Shown here: positions 16,886-26,069 of the stretch, piece after piece | Layout of the letters: each line of letters starts with the position of its first letter | How positions within the stretch are numbered: the stretch's first letter is position 1 | NCBI RefSeq assembly: GCF_002864045.1 | Contig: NZ_PJPV01000003.1 | Span: forward strand, 1 to 64,000 | DNA: 64,000 nucleotides | Origin: Endozoicomonas acroporae | GTDB lineage: Bacteria; Pseudomonadota; Gammaproteobacteria; Pseudomonadales; Endozoicomonadaceae | Reading direction: 5' to 3' | The notes under the pieces: model-generated | What the model saw: only the letters and a program-made list of their open reading frames with translations | Database searches by the model: none | Told to the model about the DNA's origin: nothing | Translations under genes and position numbers: made by a program

Positions 16886-17976
16886 AGTGGCCTCCCGCAA
16901 TACAGGTCATCGTATTGACTGATCATTCTCTCCAGGTTGCAATGGTTAACCACAAAGTTGCGTGCCGACGCCTGTTTTTCTTTATTGATGCCTGAACTGA
17001 GCTGTGTTTTGAGAGCGTTTTCCAATGCCTGTTCACTTTCAGCCTTGATCAGGATACCGCTCTGTGGATCAACCGCTTCACGACAGCCACCCACATCGGT
17101 CATGACAACCACTCTCTGGCAAGCTTGGGCTTCCAGCGGCGAGAGTGGCAGGCCTTCTTTTTTTGAGGCAAGACAGAAAATATCTATAGCGTGGTAGAAG
17201 CCGGGCATATCATCAATGACCCCCAGAAAGTGTACCCGTTGCTCCAGGTTAAGCCGCCTGGTCAGATCTCTGAGTTCATGTTCAAGTTCACCCCCTCCGG
17301 CAAGGGCAAGGTGTGCACTGTCGGGTAGTCTGGAAAAGGCATGAATTAAAAGGTCATGACTTTTAACCTCGGTAAAGCGTGCCGCACAACCAATAATGGC
17401 GGCATCCTGGGGGAGATTCAGTTTATTTCTGGCTGCGGTTTGGTCTGCTGGCTGGAATTTATCTGTATCAATTCCATTAAGAACCACGGCTGGCGTAAAG
17501 AGCGGAATATGCTGTCGAATGCTGGCGGCAACCAGTTCTGCATCTGCGGCAACGGCAGGTTTAAGCAGGTGGAAGCAGGCCGCTATCAGCCAGCGTCGTT
17601 TTTGCTGGTTAAGATGCCAGGCATCGTGCTCAGTATGCACATGGCCACATCCGGCCAGTTTAGCGGCGATGCCACCATAGATAAGCGGGCCTACATGGTG
17701 GGTATGAACCACATCAATGTTAAGTTGTCGTAAAAGTTGTGCGAGCCTGGTCACCGTCGCGAGACTCAATCCGGGAGGCTTGGTCAGAAAGTGAACCCTT
17801 TCCATGCCCTGAAGTCTTGGCCAATGCTCAACGGCTTCAGATTGCGTTCCTTCAAGACTGATAATATGAACATGTTCCGGGTTTCTGGCTTTTCGCTGTA
17901 TGTCCAAAGCCATTGTCTCGATACCGCCCGGGGCAAGGTGCTGGACTATCTGTGCTATAACGAGAGGCGCTGTCAT
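16882..17976 (-). CDS. Glycosyltransferase, family 4
   Basis: This 364-aa cytoplasmic enzyme has the two Rossmann halves of the GT-B fold. The N-terminal half holds QHLAPGGIETMALDI and VVHTHHVGPLIYGG. The C-terminal half holds AARFTEVKSHDLLIHAF and the donor-binding ASKKEGLPLSPLEAQ with the E-x7-E pair. It overlaps the upstream chain-length gene and the downstream GT2 gene by four bases each, so translation is coupled. It probably adds one sugar of the repeat unit; specificity is unknown. Confidence 0.9.
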   Translation of the reverse strand: MTAPLVIAQIVQHLAPGGIETMALDIQRKARNPEHVHIISLEGTQSEAVEHWPRLQGMERVHFLTKPPGLSLATVTRLAQLLRQLNIDVVHTHHVGPLIYGGIAAKLAGCGHVHTEHDAWHLNQQKRRWLIAACFHLLKPAVAADAELVAASIRQHIPLFTPAVVLNGIDTDKFQPADQTAARNKLNLPQDAAIIGCAARFTEVKSHDLLIHAFSRLPDSAHLALAGGGELEHELRDLTRRLNLEQRVHFLGVIDDMPGFYHAIDIFCLASKKEGLPLSPLEAQACQRVVVMTDVGGCREAVDPQSGILIKAESEQALENALKTQLSSGINKEKQASARNFVVNHCNLERMISQYDDLYCGRPL

Positions 17977-19478
17977 GATGATACCTCCCCCTCGTCGAAC
18001 CAGTCTTTTTCCGGATCGTAAACCAGCGTTGGTGCTGTGGGCATTGATGGTATCCTGGCCAGAACAGGAACACCTGCAATGCGTTCAATACTGTCCTGAA
18101 GTCGTAAGGTGGTGTCCGATATTTCTGAAATCGCCGCCAGACCAGTACCGATACCCAGACCGGCAAAGATGCCTGCCACAATAAATAATGACGCCGGCAG
18201 CGCATTGGGACTGCTGGGTGTGAAAGGCTCGTCGATGATCTTAACCTGTTCTGATTCCTGGTAAGAGCTCAGGTCTTCCGTCACTTTTGCCATGACATAA
18301 CGGTTCAGAAAATCATCATAAAGTCTCTGTTTAATACTAAAATCACGTTGCAGTTCAACGAGAGTCCGCTCTACATCAGCAAACTGCTGCACTTTACTCT
18401 GGAGCTGGTCGGTTTGATCTTTAATATTTTTCACTTCATTCTGCAGGCTGTTCACTTTGGCCTTGGCTTCTTGAACCGCTTGCAGCTGAGAGGCCAGTAT
18501 GGTGGTTTGTCCTCCCTGGGTGTTATCCATTGAAACGGAGGGGGTTGATGACGCCAGGTTCCAGAGACGTTGAACATCTTCCGTTTTTAACTGACTGCTT
18601 TCCGCAATCATTCTCTGGCGTTCAGCCTGCAATCTATCGAGTTCTCTGACCAGGGTCTGAACCTTGCTGTGCCTCTCTGTATAACGTGAGCGAAGCATAC
18701 TCAGTGTGGTGCGGGTGTTAATAATTCGTTCTTCAAGTTTACCGATAACGGGGTTGGTTTGAGCCAGGTTACCATTGAACTCTTCCATTGCCGCTTTGGC
18801 ACCGACCAGTTCAGTCTCTTTTTCCATTAACAGCTGGCGGAGTTCGGCCAGTCTGGTTACGTTCGCTTTATGGAGCTCTGGAAGTTCCAATGCGAACCTT
18901 GCCTTGTAATCAGATAGTTCCAGCTCAGCGTCAGAAAGCTCCTTGTGTCGACGATCTACCTGATCCTTTAGAAACTGGGTTGAGGCCACTTGCCACGATT
19001 TTTGTGGTGCCTGAACCAGAGTAAGGAAGTGTTCAGTCACTTTGGTCAGCAGTTCTTTAATATCGGTTTTGTTTTGACTTCGATAATAGATTTTGACCAG
19101 GTCACCGCCGAAGACGATGGACAGTGAACGTGATAGTTCATCAATGGCCTCATCTATTTGCTCTTCAGAAGATTTATAGTCGATAAACCCAACAGCTCTG
19201 GCAACACCCTTTAATACCTTGCGACTCTTAAGGAGTATTTTCAGTGCTAATTGCCGTTCTTCCAGGTTTGTGGATATGGTGAAGTCTTCCAGAATGGGAT
19301 TTAGCTCAGTGGTATTCTGAAGCAGTATGGTGGTGTGTGCTTCATAAAATTTGGGGGCCATGAAGCTGGCAAAAAAACCAATCACCGGCATGATCAAAAT
19401 AGGCACACAAATAGTGTAACGGCGCCGCCAGGCTGCGCTGAGAAGTCGGAAGAGGTTTCTCAGGATTTCACTGGACAC
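17973..19478 (-). CDS. Polysaccharide chain-length regulator (Wzz/GumC-type PCP)
   Basis: The 501-aa protein has two membrane segments: ICVPILIMPVIGFFASFM near the N-terminus and PASLFIVAGIFAGLGIGTGL near the C-terminus, preceded by the proline-rich IIDEPFTPSSPNALP. Between them lies a long periplasmic coiled-coil region (ELELSDYKARF, LDRLQAERQRMIAES). There is no cytoplasmic kinase domain. The start is placed at GTG 19478, five bases after a perfect GGAGGTAAG; an ATG at 19529 gives 17 unlikely extra residues. It would pair with the SLBB export protein at 29364 and the CpsD-like protein at 32204. Confidence 0.9.
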   Translation of the reverse strand: MSSEILRNLFRLLSAAWRRRYTICVPILIMPVIGFFASFMAPKFYEAHTTILLQNTTELNPILEDFTISTNLEERQLALKILLKSRKVLKGVARAVGFIDYKSSEEQIDEAIDELSRSLSIVFGGDLVKIYYRSQNKTDIKELLTKVTEHFLTLVQAPQKSWQVASTQFLKDQVDRRHKELSDAELELSDYKARFALELPELHKANVTRLAELRQLLMEKETELVGAKAAMEEFNGNLAQTNPVIGKLEERIINTRTTLSMLRSRYTERHSKVQTLVRELDRLQAERQRMIAESSQLKTEDVQRLWNLASSTPSVSMDNTQGGQTTILASQLQAVQEAKAKVNSLQNEVKNIKDQTDQLQSKVQQFADVERTLVELQRDFSIKQRLYDDFLNRYVMAKVTEDLSSYQESEQVKIIDEPFTPSSPNALPASLFIVAGIFAGLGIGTGLAAISEISDTTLRLQDSIERIAGVPVLARIPSMPTAPTLVYDPEKDWFDEGEVSS

Positions 19479-19980
19479 CCTTACCTCCGGAAATATCATT
19501 GCCCACCGCATGAATGGTGGCTGAATCAAGATCCAGTTCAGGTTGGTAAACCAGCTCTATTTTTTCGCTGTATTGCTCCAGTATATCTTTCAGACTCTGT
19601 AGCCTTGCCCAGGAGTCATTCAGTGTTTGGAAGGGTTGCCCGGCAGAAGAGGGGGCTACGGAAATAATGATGTTGAGATGCTGGCTTTCGGGTAATGAGT
19701 TAAAAAAGAGATCAATTACCTGTTTATGTTGATTATTAACCTCCAATTCCTTTTGAGTGAAATTAATAGACAATTGACGACGATACATATTTTTGGAAAT
19801 AGGCAATGCGTTTTCTGTTTCATTCATTCGCGCGATAACATCGGCAATCTGCTGTGTTGATCTTGTTTGCTCATTTTCCATCAGGGTCTGAACATTCAGT
19901 TGTGATTTGCATCCATAAAGGAGTGACATACTGAAAAACATCAGTACCGCAAGGATGCGGGATTTATATCGCTTAATCAC
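19468..19980 (-). CDS. Putative lipoprotein of the polysaccharide locus
   Basis: The 170-aa frame starts at GTG with GGGAAG upstream and has a lipoprotein signal, ILAVLMFFSMSLLYGC, with Cys24 as the acylated residue. The mature part is helical at first (QQIADVIARMNETEN). It ends with strands (HLNIIISVAPSSAGQ) that recall a short OmpA/SLBB-like alpha-beta fold, but no family is certain. It is the first gene of the lower operon and overlaps the chain-length gene by 11 bp, so it likely serves polymer export or assembly in the periplasm. Confidence 0.65.
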   Translation of the reverse strand: MIKRYKSRILAVLMFFSMSLLYGCKSQLNVQTLMENEQTRSTQQIADVIARMNETENALPISKNMYRRQLSINFTQKELEVNNQHKQVIDLFFNSLPESQHLNIIISVAPSSAGQPFQTLNDSWARLQSLKDILEQYSEKIELVYQPELDLDSATIHAVGNDISGGKGVQ

Positions 19981-20209
19981 AGTGACTTCCCTGTTATCGA
20001 CCTAATATTACTCTTCAGTCAACTGGCTCAGTGGCAAATTGTCATTGATTGACAGTTTTTTGTCCTTCAGCGAGTAGTTGATTTTCCTGATTGGTAATAG
20101 TGTTAGCTTCCATGACACTTTCTAATAATAAATACAAGTATTTATGCTTCATTATTATTAATTGTAGCTGCTGTTTTAACAGGGAATTAATTTAATGAGC
20201 AGTGTGTTT

Positions 20210-21340
20210 TTAACGTGATAAGTGGTTGATCAGTGCTTCCAACTGTGTGGCTCTGTGCTGCCATGATTCGGTTGCGACCCTGTTCTGCCTGCTGGCTTTC
20301 TCTTCCCGCAGTTCATTGGCCCTCAAAATGACTCTGGAAAAGGGTTCTTTAGGTGACTGAATGGCCAGAAGATTCTCATACTCTCGAACAGCAGGAAAAG
20401 AAGTGGCAGCGATGGGAGTACCCGAGGCAAGATATTCTCTCAACTTCAGGGGATTACAGGCCGCTATCTGTTTGTTGTTGCGAAAGGGCAGCATGGCGAC
20501 ATTCCAGTGCTGAATATAGGAGGGCAGCTGATGATGTGGCCGGGCTCCCAGAAAGTGTACATTTGGCAGAGCCTGAAGAGATGAAACATCAGTTTTGATA
20601 TCGCCAATAAAAACAAATTGCCAGCTGGGCAGGGCAATGGCGGATTGGGCCAGTATATCTGTCTCCAGCCAGGCAGAAATACTGCCGTAGAAACCGGCAA
20701 TAGGCCCGTTTCCCGGAAGATCATGGGGCCTGGCTGCCGGTGATGAAAACAGCGGGTAATCAACACCGTGTGGCAGAATAATGGTGTTGGGATGAGTAAA
20801 CTTCCTGGCCAGTGTTTTGCTGACGACGAGAATCAGGTCAACCTTTTCAGCCAGCTCCTGTTCTAATGGTTTGACCATGGTATGATCAACGCCATCAAGG
20901 CCTTCAAAATCATCACCACAGTAGTAGATAGAAGCCCGTTCATTCAGGCTACCCACCATATCGACGGCAGTGGGCAGTGAGAGCCAGAGAATAACCTGAT
21001 CAAATCCTTCCTGCTCTATTGCTCTGTTAATGTCTTTCAGTAAAAGTCGTTTGTTCAGTAGACGAACCCGTTTGGAGCGGTGAAAAGGAAGAACCCTGGG
21101 ATTGATGATAATGGGGGGGATTTGCTCTGAGGGCGTTTGCGCAGGTTCGCTATTACGCTTAAGCATGGCCAGCATCTTTTGCCAGACTCTTTTTATATCC
21201 CTTAACGAAAACTGCGGCGACCTCATCCCAATGGAGTTTACCCAGATGACCCGGTGCCTTTTCATTAAATGGCTGATCAGGTGCTGGGTACTGGAAGGTA
21301 AGCCTCCCCAGTCTTCGCCAAATACAATGAGATCAGCCAT
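20210..21340 (-). CDS. Glycosyltransferase, GT-B fold
   Basis: The 376-aa protein begins MADLIVFGEDWGGLPSSTQH and has a loose GT4-type layout: HRVIWVNSIGMRSP, ASIYYCGDDFEGLDGVDH, ILPHGVDYPLFSSP, then GPIAGFYGSISAWL and PLKLREYLASGTPIAATSF. The last block replaces the usual E-x7-E region. Similar proteins occur in exopolysaccharide loci. ATG 21340 has GGAG seven bases upstream and lies inside the end of the acyltransferase gene. It is the last gene of the upper operon, followed by a 229-bp gap before the lower operon. Confidence 0.85.
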   Translation of the reverse strand: MADLIVFGEDWGGLPSSTQHLISHLMKRHRVIWVNSIGMRSPQFSLRDIKRVWQKMLAMLKRNSEPAQTPSEQIPPIIINPRVLPFHRSKRVRLLNKRLLLKDINRAIEQEGFDQVILWLSLPTAVDMVGSLNERASIYYCGDDFEGLDGVDHTMVKPLEQELAEKVDLILVVSKTLARKFTHPNTIILPHGVDYPLFSSPAARPHDLPGNGPIAGFYGSISAWLETDILAQSAIALPSWQFVFIGDIKTDVSSLQALPNVHFLGARPHHQLPSYIQHWNVAMLPFRNNKQIAACNPLKLREYLASGTPIAATSFPAVREYENLLAIQSPKEPFSRVILRANELREEKASRQNRVATESWQHRATQLEALINHLSR

Positions 21341-22058
21341 TGTCACGCTCCGATGGCAAGTTCAGTGATTTGATGACCCTGGCTGGAATCCCCCCGGCAA
21401 GAACACCGGGAGGTAAATCCCTGGTGACAACGCTGCCAGTGGCAACAATGGTTCCCGCTCCGATGGTTACGCCCCCCATAACTGTAACGCCAGCCGCCAG
21501 CCATACATCATCCTGAATAATAATACTGCCAACCTGATCATCCGTATCCGGTTTTCCCTGTGCCCTGGCGGCCGGGTCAACAGGATGGCCGGGATACCCA
21601 ACCAGCCTGACTTTAACTGCCAACCGAACGTTATCACCAATTTCAATCTGGTCACCGACAAAAATTTCATTTTGCCAACTGATACCGACATTGTTGCCTA
21701 TTCTCAGTTCCGGCTTTTTATTGCCTGAAGCTCTGCCACTGATGGTGGTGTGGCCGGACAGCCGACAATGGTCACCCATGGTGATGGTTAATGGCCCCAG
21801 TAGCAGTGGCATGCCTGAGTAGAGATAGAGCTTCCCTGGGGCATTGGCAAGTTGAGATTTGAACAGCGGTGTCCAGTAGAAAATACGAATCAGACTACTG
21901 AAAGCCCCGGTAATCATTTTATGTAATTGATACATTAAGCCATGAGCAGGTCTGATTACTGGCATTTCAATGCTGCGAATGGATTTCAAAAAAGAGAATA
22001 GAGCCCTTCCTGCGACAGAGTCACTGTTTTTTATTCGGGCTTTCAGGCTGTTTAGCAT
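21333..22058 (-). CDS. Hexapeptide-repeat acyltransferase
   Basis: The 241-aa protein has a left-handed beta-helix of hexapeptide repeats: MGDHCRLSGHTTISGRA, LRIGNNVGISWQNEIFVGDQ, IIIQDDVWLAAGVTVMGGVT and IGAGTIVATGSVVTRDLPPG. IPARVIK closes the fold as in maltose O-acetyltransferase relatives. The first 75 residues are a helical extension. It probably acetylates a sugar of the polymer or its precursor. It overlaps the polymerase gene upstream by 38 bp and the glycosyltransferase downstream by 8 bp. Confidence 0.88.
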   Translation of the reverse strand: MLNSLKARIKNSDSVAGRALFSFLKSIRSIEMPVIRPAHGLMYQLHKMITGAFSSLIRIFYWTPLFKSQLANAPGKLYLYSGMPLLLGPLTITMGDHCRLSGHTTISGRASGNKKPELRIGNNVGISWQNEIFVGDQIEIGDNVRLAVKVRLVGYPGHPVDPAARAQGKPDTDDQVGSIIIQDDVWLAAGVTVMGGVTIGAGTIVATGSVVTRDLPPGVLAGGIPARVIKSLNLPSERDNG

Positions 22059-23517
22059 GTGGCAAACCCTTGCCGTGTATGGTGTCCGCTAATCCACTAA
22101 CTATAGACGCTTTTTCTGTCTCTGAGTTTTCTTCTTCGGCCGGATAGTGATTGTCCATAAAGTTGGCAATGGCAATACTGATCGATGTAATGATGTAGAC
22201 TGGCCAGAGAAAGCCCTGACTCAGAAAAGATCCGGAAACACAGAAACCAACCAGTCCTGCATAGGTTCCTACGGCGATAGCGGTCATATGGGGATCGTAC
22301 TCCGGTGACCCTTTATTTCTATCCAGACGTGTCAGGGAGCTGCGTATCGACATGAAAATGGTGAAAATCATAAAACCGAACAGGCCAAAGCCAACAAAGC
22401 CGGATTCTGACATGACCTGAAACCAGGTGCTGTGGGTAACGTGGGCCTGACCCTCCGCCCGGCTGTGGGTTGCGTAATCCCAGTAATTATCCAGGAAGAG
22501 AGATAGACCAACGCCGGTCATCGGGTTTCTGAGGGCCATGTTAAAAGCCGCTTCCCAGGCATGGATACGGCCCATCGCTGATGCATCAACGCCCTCCTCT
22601 GCGGCACCTCCGGATTTACGGTCGCTGATGCCAGCAGCGGCCACCAGAATCATCAGGCTAAAGCTGCCAATACTGATGAGCAGCAATTTTGATTTGATGA
22701 TGCGAAGACCAAAGATACCAAACACGGCAACCGTCGCCAGTAAGCCGCCGCGACTTTGAGTGGCAATGATAGATGACACAAAGATGACAATACCAATCAG
22801 GCCAAGCAGCGTTCTGATCTTGCCGGTGCCTTTGGTGGTTGCGAGGGCCACTGCATAGCTCATGGGAAAGCTGAGAACCAGTGAGAGGTCGTTGGGGTCA
22901 CCCAGACTGGTGCCCGGAATGGTGACACGGGTTTCCTCGACCATACCGATACCGTTGGCATTGTTATACAGTGTGACACCGCCCACAGCCAGACCAGAAC
23001 AAATGATCAGAAAGTGCGCCAGCTTGAAGTGCCAGTGCTCGGTCATCAGCCACGAGATGGCCAATACCATGATGCCGATTTTCATATAAACACTGGTGAA
23101 GCTGCCGAAAGCGGTGGGGGGATAGCTGGAGAATGCTATACCAATTACCACCCAGCCAAAAAAGCGGGCAAAAATGGTGTGTTCATGACGCCAGTAAACC
23201 TGAACTTTCTTGGTCAGGATAATGTGCCAGGCCAGCACAAAATAGGATCCCAGCGCGGTTAACAGCGGGATCTTGATGGGATCCAGCTGAGGAAAAACCT
23301 CATGCAGCCGGAAAAATGAGAACATGATAAAAATCAAACAGACCACAAAGGGTTTTTTAAGAATAAATATCAACCCCAGCGGGATCACTGCCAGCGGGAG
23401 CAGGGCTATAGGGTGTGGAAAGATCAGGCTTGGCAGTGCTGCAAGTGCACAGTAAACGGTGACGGTCACTGTCTGGTAGCGATTAACAAACAGCCGTTCA
23501 AGGTTGGGTAGCCGCAT
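22021..23517 (-). CDS. O-antigen ligase/polymerase-like membrane protein (Wzy-type)
   Basis: The 498-aa protein has ten or more membrane segments and the central periplasmic loop typical of the Wzy_C/O-antigen ligase family, with MTGVGLSLFLDNYW and AHVTHSTWFQVMSESGFVGF. The His-Ser pair and the GxG-rich region match the family. In a locus with a flippase and chain-length regulator it is most likely the repeat-unit polymerase. The cytoplasmic tail is charged (HYPAEEENSETEKA). It is 12 bp downstream of the flippase gene. Confidence 0.87.
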   Translation of the reverse strand: MRLPNLERLFVNRYQTVTVTVYCALAALPSLIFPHPIALLPLAVIPLGLIFILKKPFVVCLIFIMFSFFRLHEVFPQLDPIKIPLLTALGSYFVLAWHIILTKKVQVYWRHEHTIFARFFGWVVIGIAFSSYPPTAFGSFTSVYMKIGIMVLAISWLMTEHWHFKLAHFLIICSGLAVGGVTLYNNANGIGMVEETRVTIPGTSLGDPNDLSLVLSFPMSYAVALATTKGTGKIRTLLGLIGIVIFVSSIIATQSRGGLLATVAVFGIFGLRIIKSKLLLISIGSFSLMILVAAAGISDRKSGGAAEEGVDASAMGRIHAWEAAFNMALRNPMTGVGLSLFLDNYWDYATHSRAEGQAHVTHSTWFQVMSESGFVGFGLFGFMIFTIFMSIRSSLTRLDRNKGSPEYDPHMTAIAVGTYAGLVGFCVSGSFLSQGFLWPVYIITSISIAIANFMDNHYPAEEENSETEKASIVSGLADTIHGKGLPHAKQPESPNKKQ

Positions 23518-23529
23518 CTTTAAAACAGC

Positions 23530-24960
23530 CTAGTGCCTTAAGTACTTGAGGGTGGTAAAGAGCTGGCGACGAAAGAGCAGCAGCTGAGTGGCTGAAAACA
23601 GGAGCACTCCAGCCAGAATCATCAGAAATAGTTGAGCAGCCTCATGTATCTGGCCGGTCAAATGATCCCGAAGCAGCAGTAACCCCCCCAGCATAATCAT
23701 GGCGCTGCAAAAGCTGGGTAGAAGAGCGCTCAGGAAAGACGATGATTTCAGCTCGAATGCTGGCAGCATGAGTTTCAGGTGAACAGCGAAACTGATCAGG
23801 TTAATGCTTAACCAGGCCCAACATGCTCCTTCAACACCATATTGGATACCAACGAAAAAAATTGGCAGGGTCAAAATAGTTAACAGCAGGGTATGGCTAT
23901 TTTTTTTCGGTTCACCAATGGCGGTTATACCGGTAGCCATCATTTCCGACAGCATCCGGAATGGGCTGGTCAGGCAGAGAATTTGAAACGGCACAATCGC
24001 CGCAGCCCATTTATCAGAGAGGACCAGAGTGATTAATTCAGGCGATATGGCGCACATACCGAGATACATGGGGAAAAGTACCAGACTGGCAAGCTGAACG
24101 GATTTATGCAGATATTGCCCGGCAATATTACGTTCATTCTGAAGTTTGGCAAATGATGAAAGCCCAAGGTGGTTGAGAAGCTCGCCGATCTTGTCGCTGG
24201 GAAGATTGGCCAGATTTCTGGCAACAGAGAATACCCCCAGATCAGCTTTGCTAAGCAGGCGGCCAATGCTGATGTTGCCAAAGACATTGACGAAATAACG
24301 CAACACATCATTAACGGTGGCTATGCCACTGAATCCTGCCATTTTGGCAAAACCCCTGAAGCTCAATGCTGGCCGGACCCAGCAGGGGGCAATAACGTTA
24401 TAGCCAATGGTCAGAGCCAGACGCATGAACAGATGCCCCAGAATCAGTGACCATACACCGCAACCGGAGGCAGCCATGGCGATGGTGACAAGGCTGGTCA
24501 TCAGGGCCGTATAAAACTGGACTTTTTCCCGCTCTTTGAACAGCATCCTGCGGCTTGCCATGGCATAAGGGAGGGTATGAAAGATCATAATAAGGTGCTG
24601 GCAGGCGACAGCCCGGACCAGAATGGTCACTCTTGGTTCATCAAAGAAGCTGGCAATAACCGGGGCGATGGAAAAGAAAAAGCTGAAAAAGACCAGGCAG
24701 GAAACAATGTTAATCGTGCATGCCTGCCGGAGCCGGTCTGTGGTGAGTTCTTCTGCCTGAATGATCGCTTTGCCAATACCAAAGTCTCCCATCAGTGCAA
24801 AGATACCGATAAAAGCCATGGTCATGGCCATAAGACCGTAATCATCAGGTGTCAGGAGGCGAATCAGAATCAGTGTATTGAGCCAGGTGAAAATCTGGGC
24901 CACAAGACGCAGGATCGCGCCAACTTTCAATCCTCTGATAACATTCTGTCCAAGTTCCAT
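23530..24960 (-). CDS. Wzx-type polysaccharide flippase (MOP superfamily)
   Basis: The 476-aa protein has about 12-14 membrane segments and the N-terminal signature of the RfbX/Wzx group (GAILRLVAQIFTWLNTLILI, RLLTPDDYGLMAMTM). It would flip undecaprenyl-linked repeat units to the periplasm. The second half has FGNISIGRLLSKADLGVFSV, also usual for MOP exporters related to WzxC/AmsL. It starts 5 bp after the preceding glycosyltransferase gene, within the upper operon. Confidence 0.9.
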   Translation of the reverse strand: MELGQNVIRGLKVGAILRLVAQIFTWLNTLILIRLLTPDDYGLMAMTMAFIGIFALMGDFGIGKAIIQAEELTTDRLRQACTINIVSCLVFFSFFFSIAPVIASFFDEPRVTILVRAVACQHLIMIFHTLPYAMASRRMLFKEREKVQFYTALMTSLVTIAMAASGCGVWSLILGHLFMRLALTIGYNVIAPCWVRPALSFRGFAKMAGFSGIATVNDVLRYFVNVFGNISIGRLLSKADLGVFSVARNLANLPSDKIGELLNHLGLSSFAKLQNERNIAGQYLHKSVQLASLVLFPMYLGMCAISPELITLVLSDKWAAAIVPFQILCLTSPFRMLSEMMATGITAIGEPKKNSHTLLLTILTLPIFFVGIQYGVEGACWAWLSINLISFAVHLKLMLPAFELKSSSFLSALLPSFCSAMIMLGGLLLLRDHLTGQIHEAAQLFLMILAGVLLFSATQLLLFRRQLFTTLKYLRH

Positions 24961-24965
24961 TGAGT

Positions 24966-26069
24966 TTATCCAACCGTTTGAGAGCGATCCTGTTTCTTAT
25001 TAGCCAGGCCATTGGCAGGGGACTCTTTGATGAGAGTATTGGGCCAATCGTACCCTTTTGCCTGCACGGCTTGCTGGTAGACATCAAGAATCTTTGGCAG
25101 GATCGCCTGACTTGAATAGTTATTGATCACTGTCGCAATACAGGCTTCTCTGATTTGCCACTTCACGGCCTCTGGCAGTGAGTCCCAGAACAGCAGTAAA
25201 TTGCTCATTGCATTAAGGTCGCCAACCGGAGACGTCCAGCCATTGAAGCCCTGGACAATAAGGTCCGGAAGTCCGCCCAATGGAAAGCTGAGGACAGGCA
25301 CACCATGAGCCATGGCTTCAAGCGCCACCAAGGGCAACCCTTCAAAGCGGGAGGTGATACACAACAGGCCAATATCGCGCCAATGGGCTTCCATGGACTG
25401 AACCTGCCCCATGAACATGACGTTATTGACCTGCTGCTTTTGCAGCATTTTTTCCATTGGGCCACTGCCGTAGAGCCGGAAGGGGAGATGTGGCTGATGC
25501 TTGGCCAGTTGCAGAAACAGGTCAGGACCTTTCTCGTGACTCAACCGGCCAACAAAGGCGATGGCTGTTCCCGAAGATGGATAATGTTCTGGAACATCCA
25601 CAAAGTTATCAATTCGATGGGGAGCACTGATCCATCTTCTGGCAATCTCATCACTGACGGCAATATTTTCAGATATGGGGCTGCTCAGCTGATCAAGCAG
25701 TGAATATAACCGAACCATACCTTCACCCGGATCACCATTATGAAAGGTGGAAACAACAGGCGTTCTTGTGACTACCGCAGCCAGGCGACCAACAATACCG
25801 GCTTTGTACCCATGGGTGTGAAGTAACAGAGGCTGTGTGTCTTTGAGCGCTGAGATTAGCCCGGGCAACTTGCCGCTGAGATAGCGAAAACGGATGGCCG
25901 AGTCTGTTAAGGCCTGTTCAAGAGGGTGTTCAGCCTGATATTGCTGGTAAAACCAGATTTCTGCAGGCCAGCCACTGTTTTTCAGCGCTTTGCCAAGTTG
26001 GTAAACATGGGTCTCGATACCACCTGCCTGTCGGGAGTCCAGGAGTATGACAATGGGATGATCAGTCAT
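24966..26069 (-). CDS. Glycosyltransferase, family 4
   Basis: The 367-aa GT-B enzyme shows DSRQAGGIETHVYQLGKAL, LLLHTHGYKAGIVGRL and STFHNGDPGEG in the N-terminal half. AIAFVGRLSHEKGPDLFLQL and ITSRFEGLPLVALEAMAHG with the E-x7-E motif lie in the C-terminal half. The start ATG 26069 has GGGAG eight bases upstream; ten more residues are open before it but without a ribosome site. It overlaps the end of the EAL-protein gene by 8 bp, tying the signalling gene and the polymer genes into one transcript. Confidence 0.9.
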   Translation of the reverse strand: MTDHPIVILLDSRQAGGIETHVYQLGKALKNSGWPAEIWFYQQYQAEHPLEQALTDSAIRFRYLSGKLPGLISALKDTQPLLLHTHGYKAGIVGRLAAVVTRTPVVSTFHNGDPGEGMVRLYSLLDQLSSPISENIAVSDEIARRWISAPHRIDNFVDVPEHYPSSGTAIAFVGRLSHEKGPDLFLQLAKHQPHLPFRLYGSGPMEKMLQKQQVNNVMFMGQVQSMEAHWRDIGLLCITSRFEGLPLVALEAMAHGVPVLSFPLGGLPDLIVQGFNGWTSPVGDLNAMSNLLLFWDSLPEAVKWQIREACIATVINNYSSQAILPKILDVYQQAVQAKGYDWPNTLIKESPANGLANKKQDRSQTVG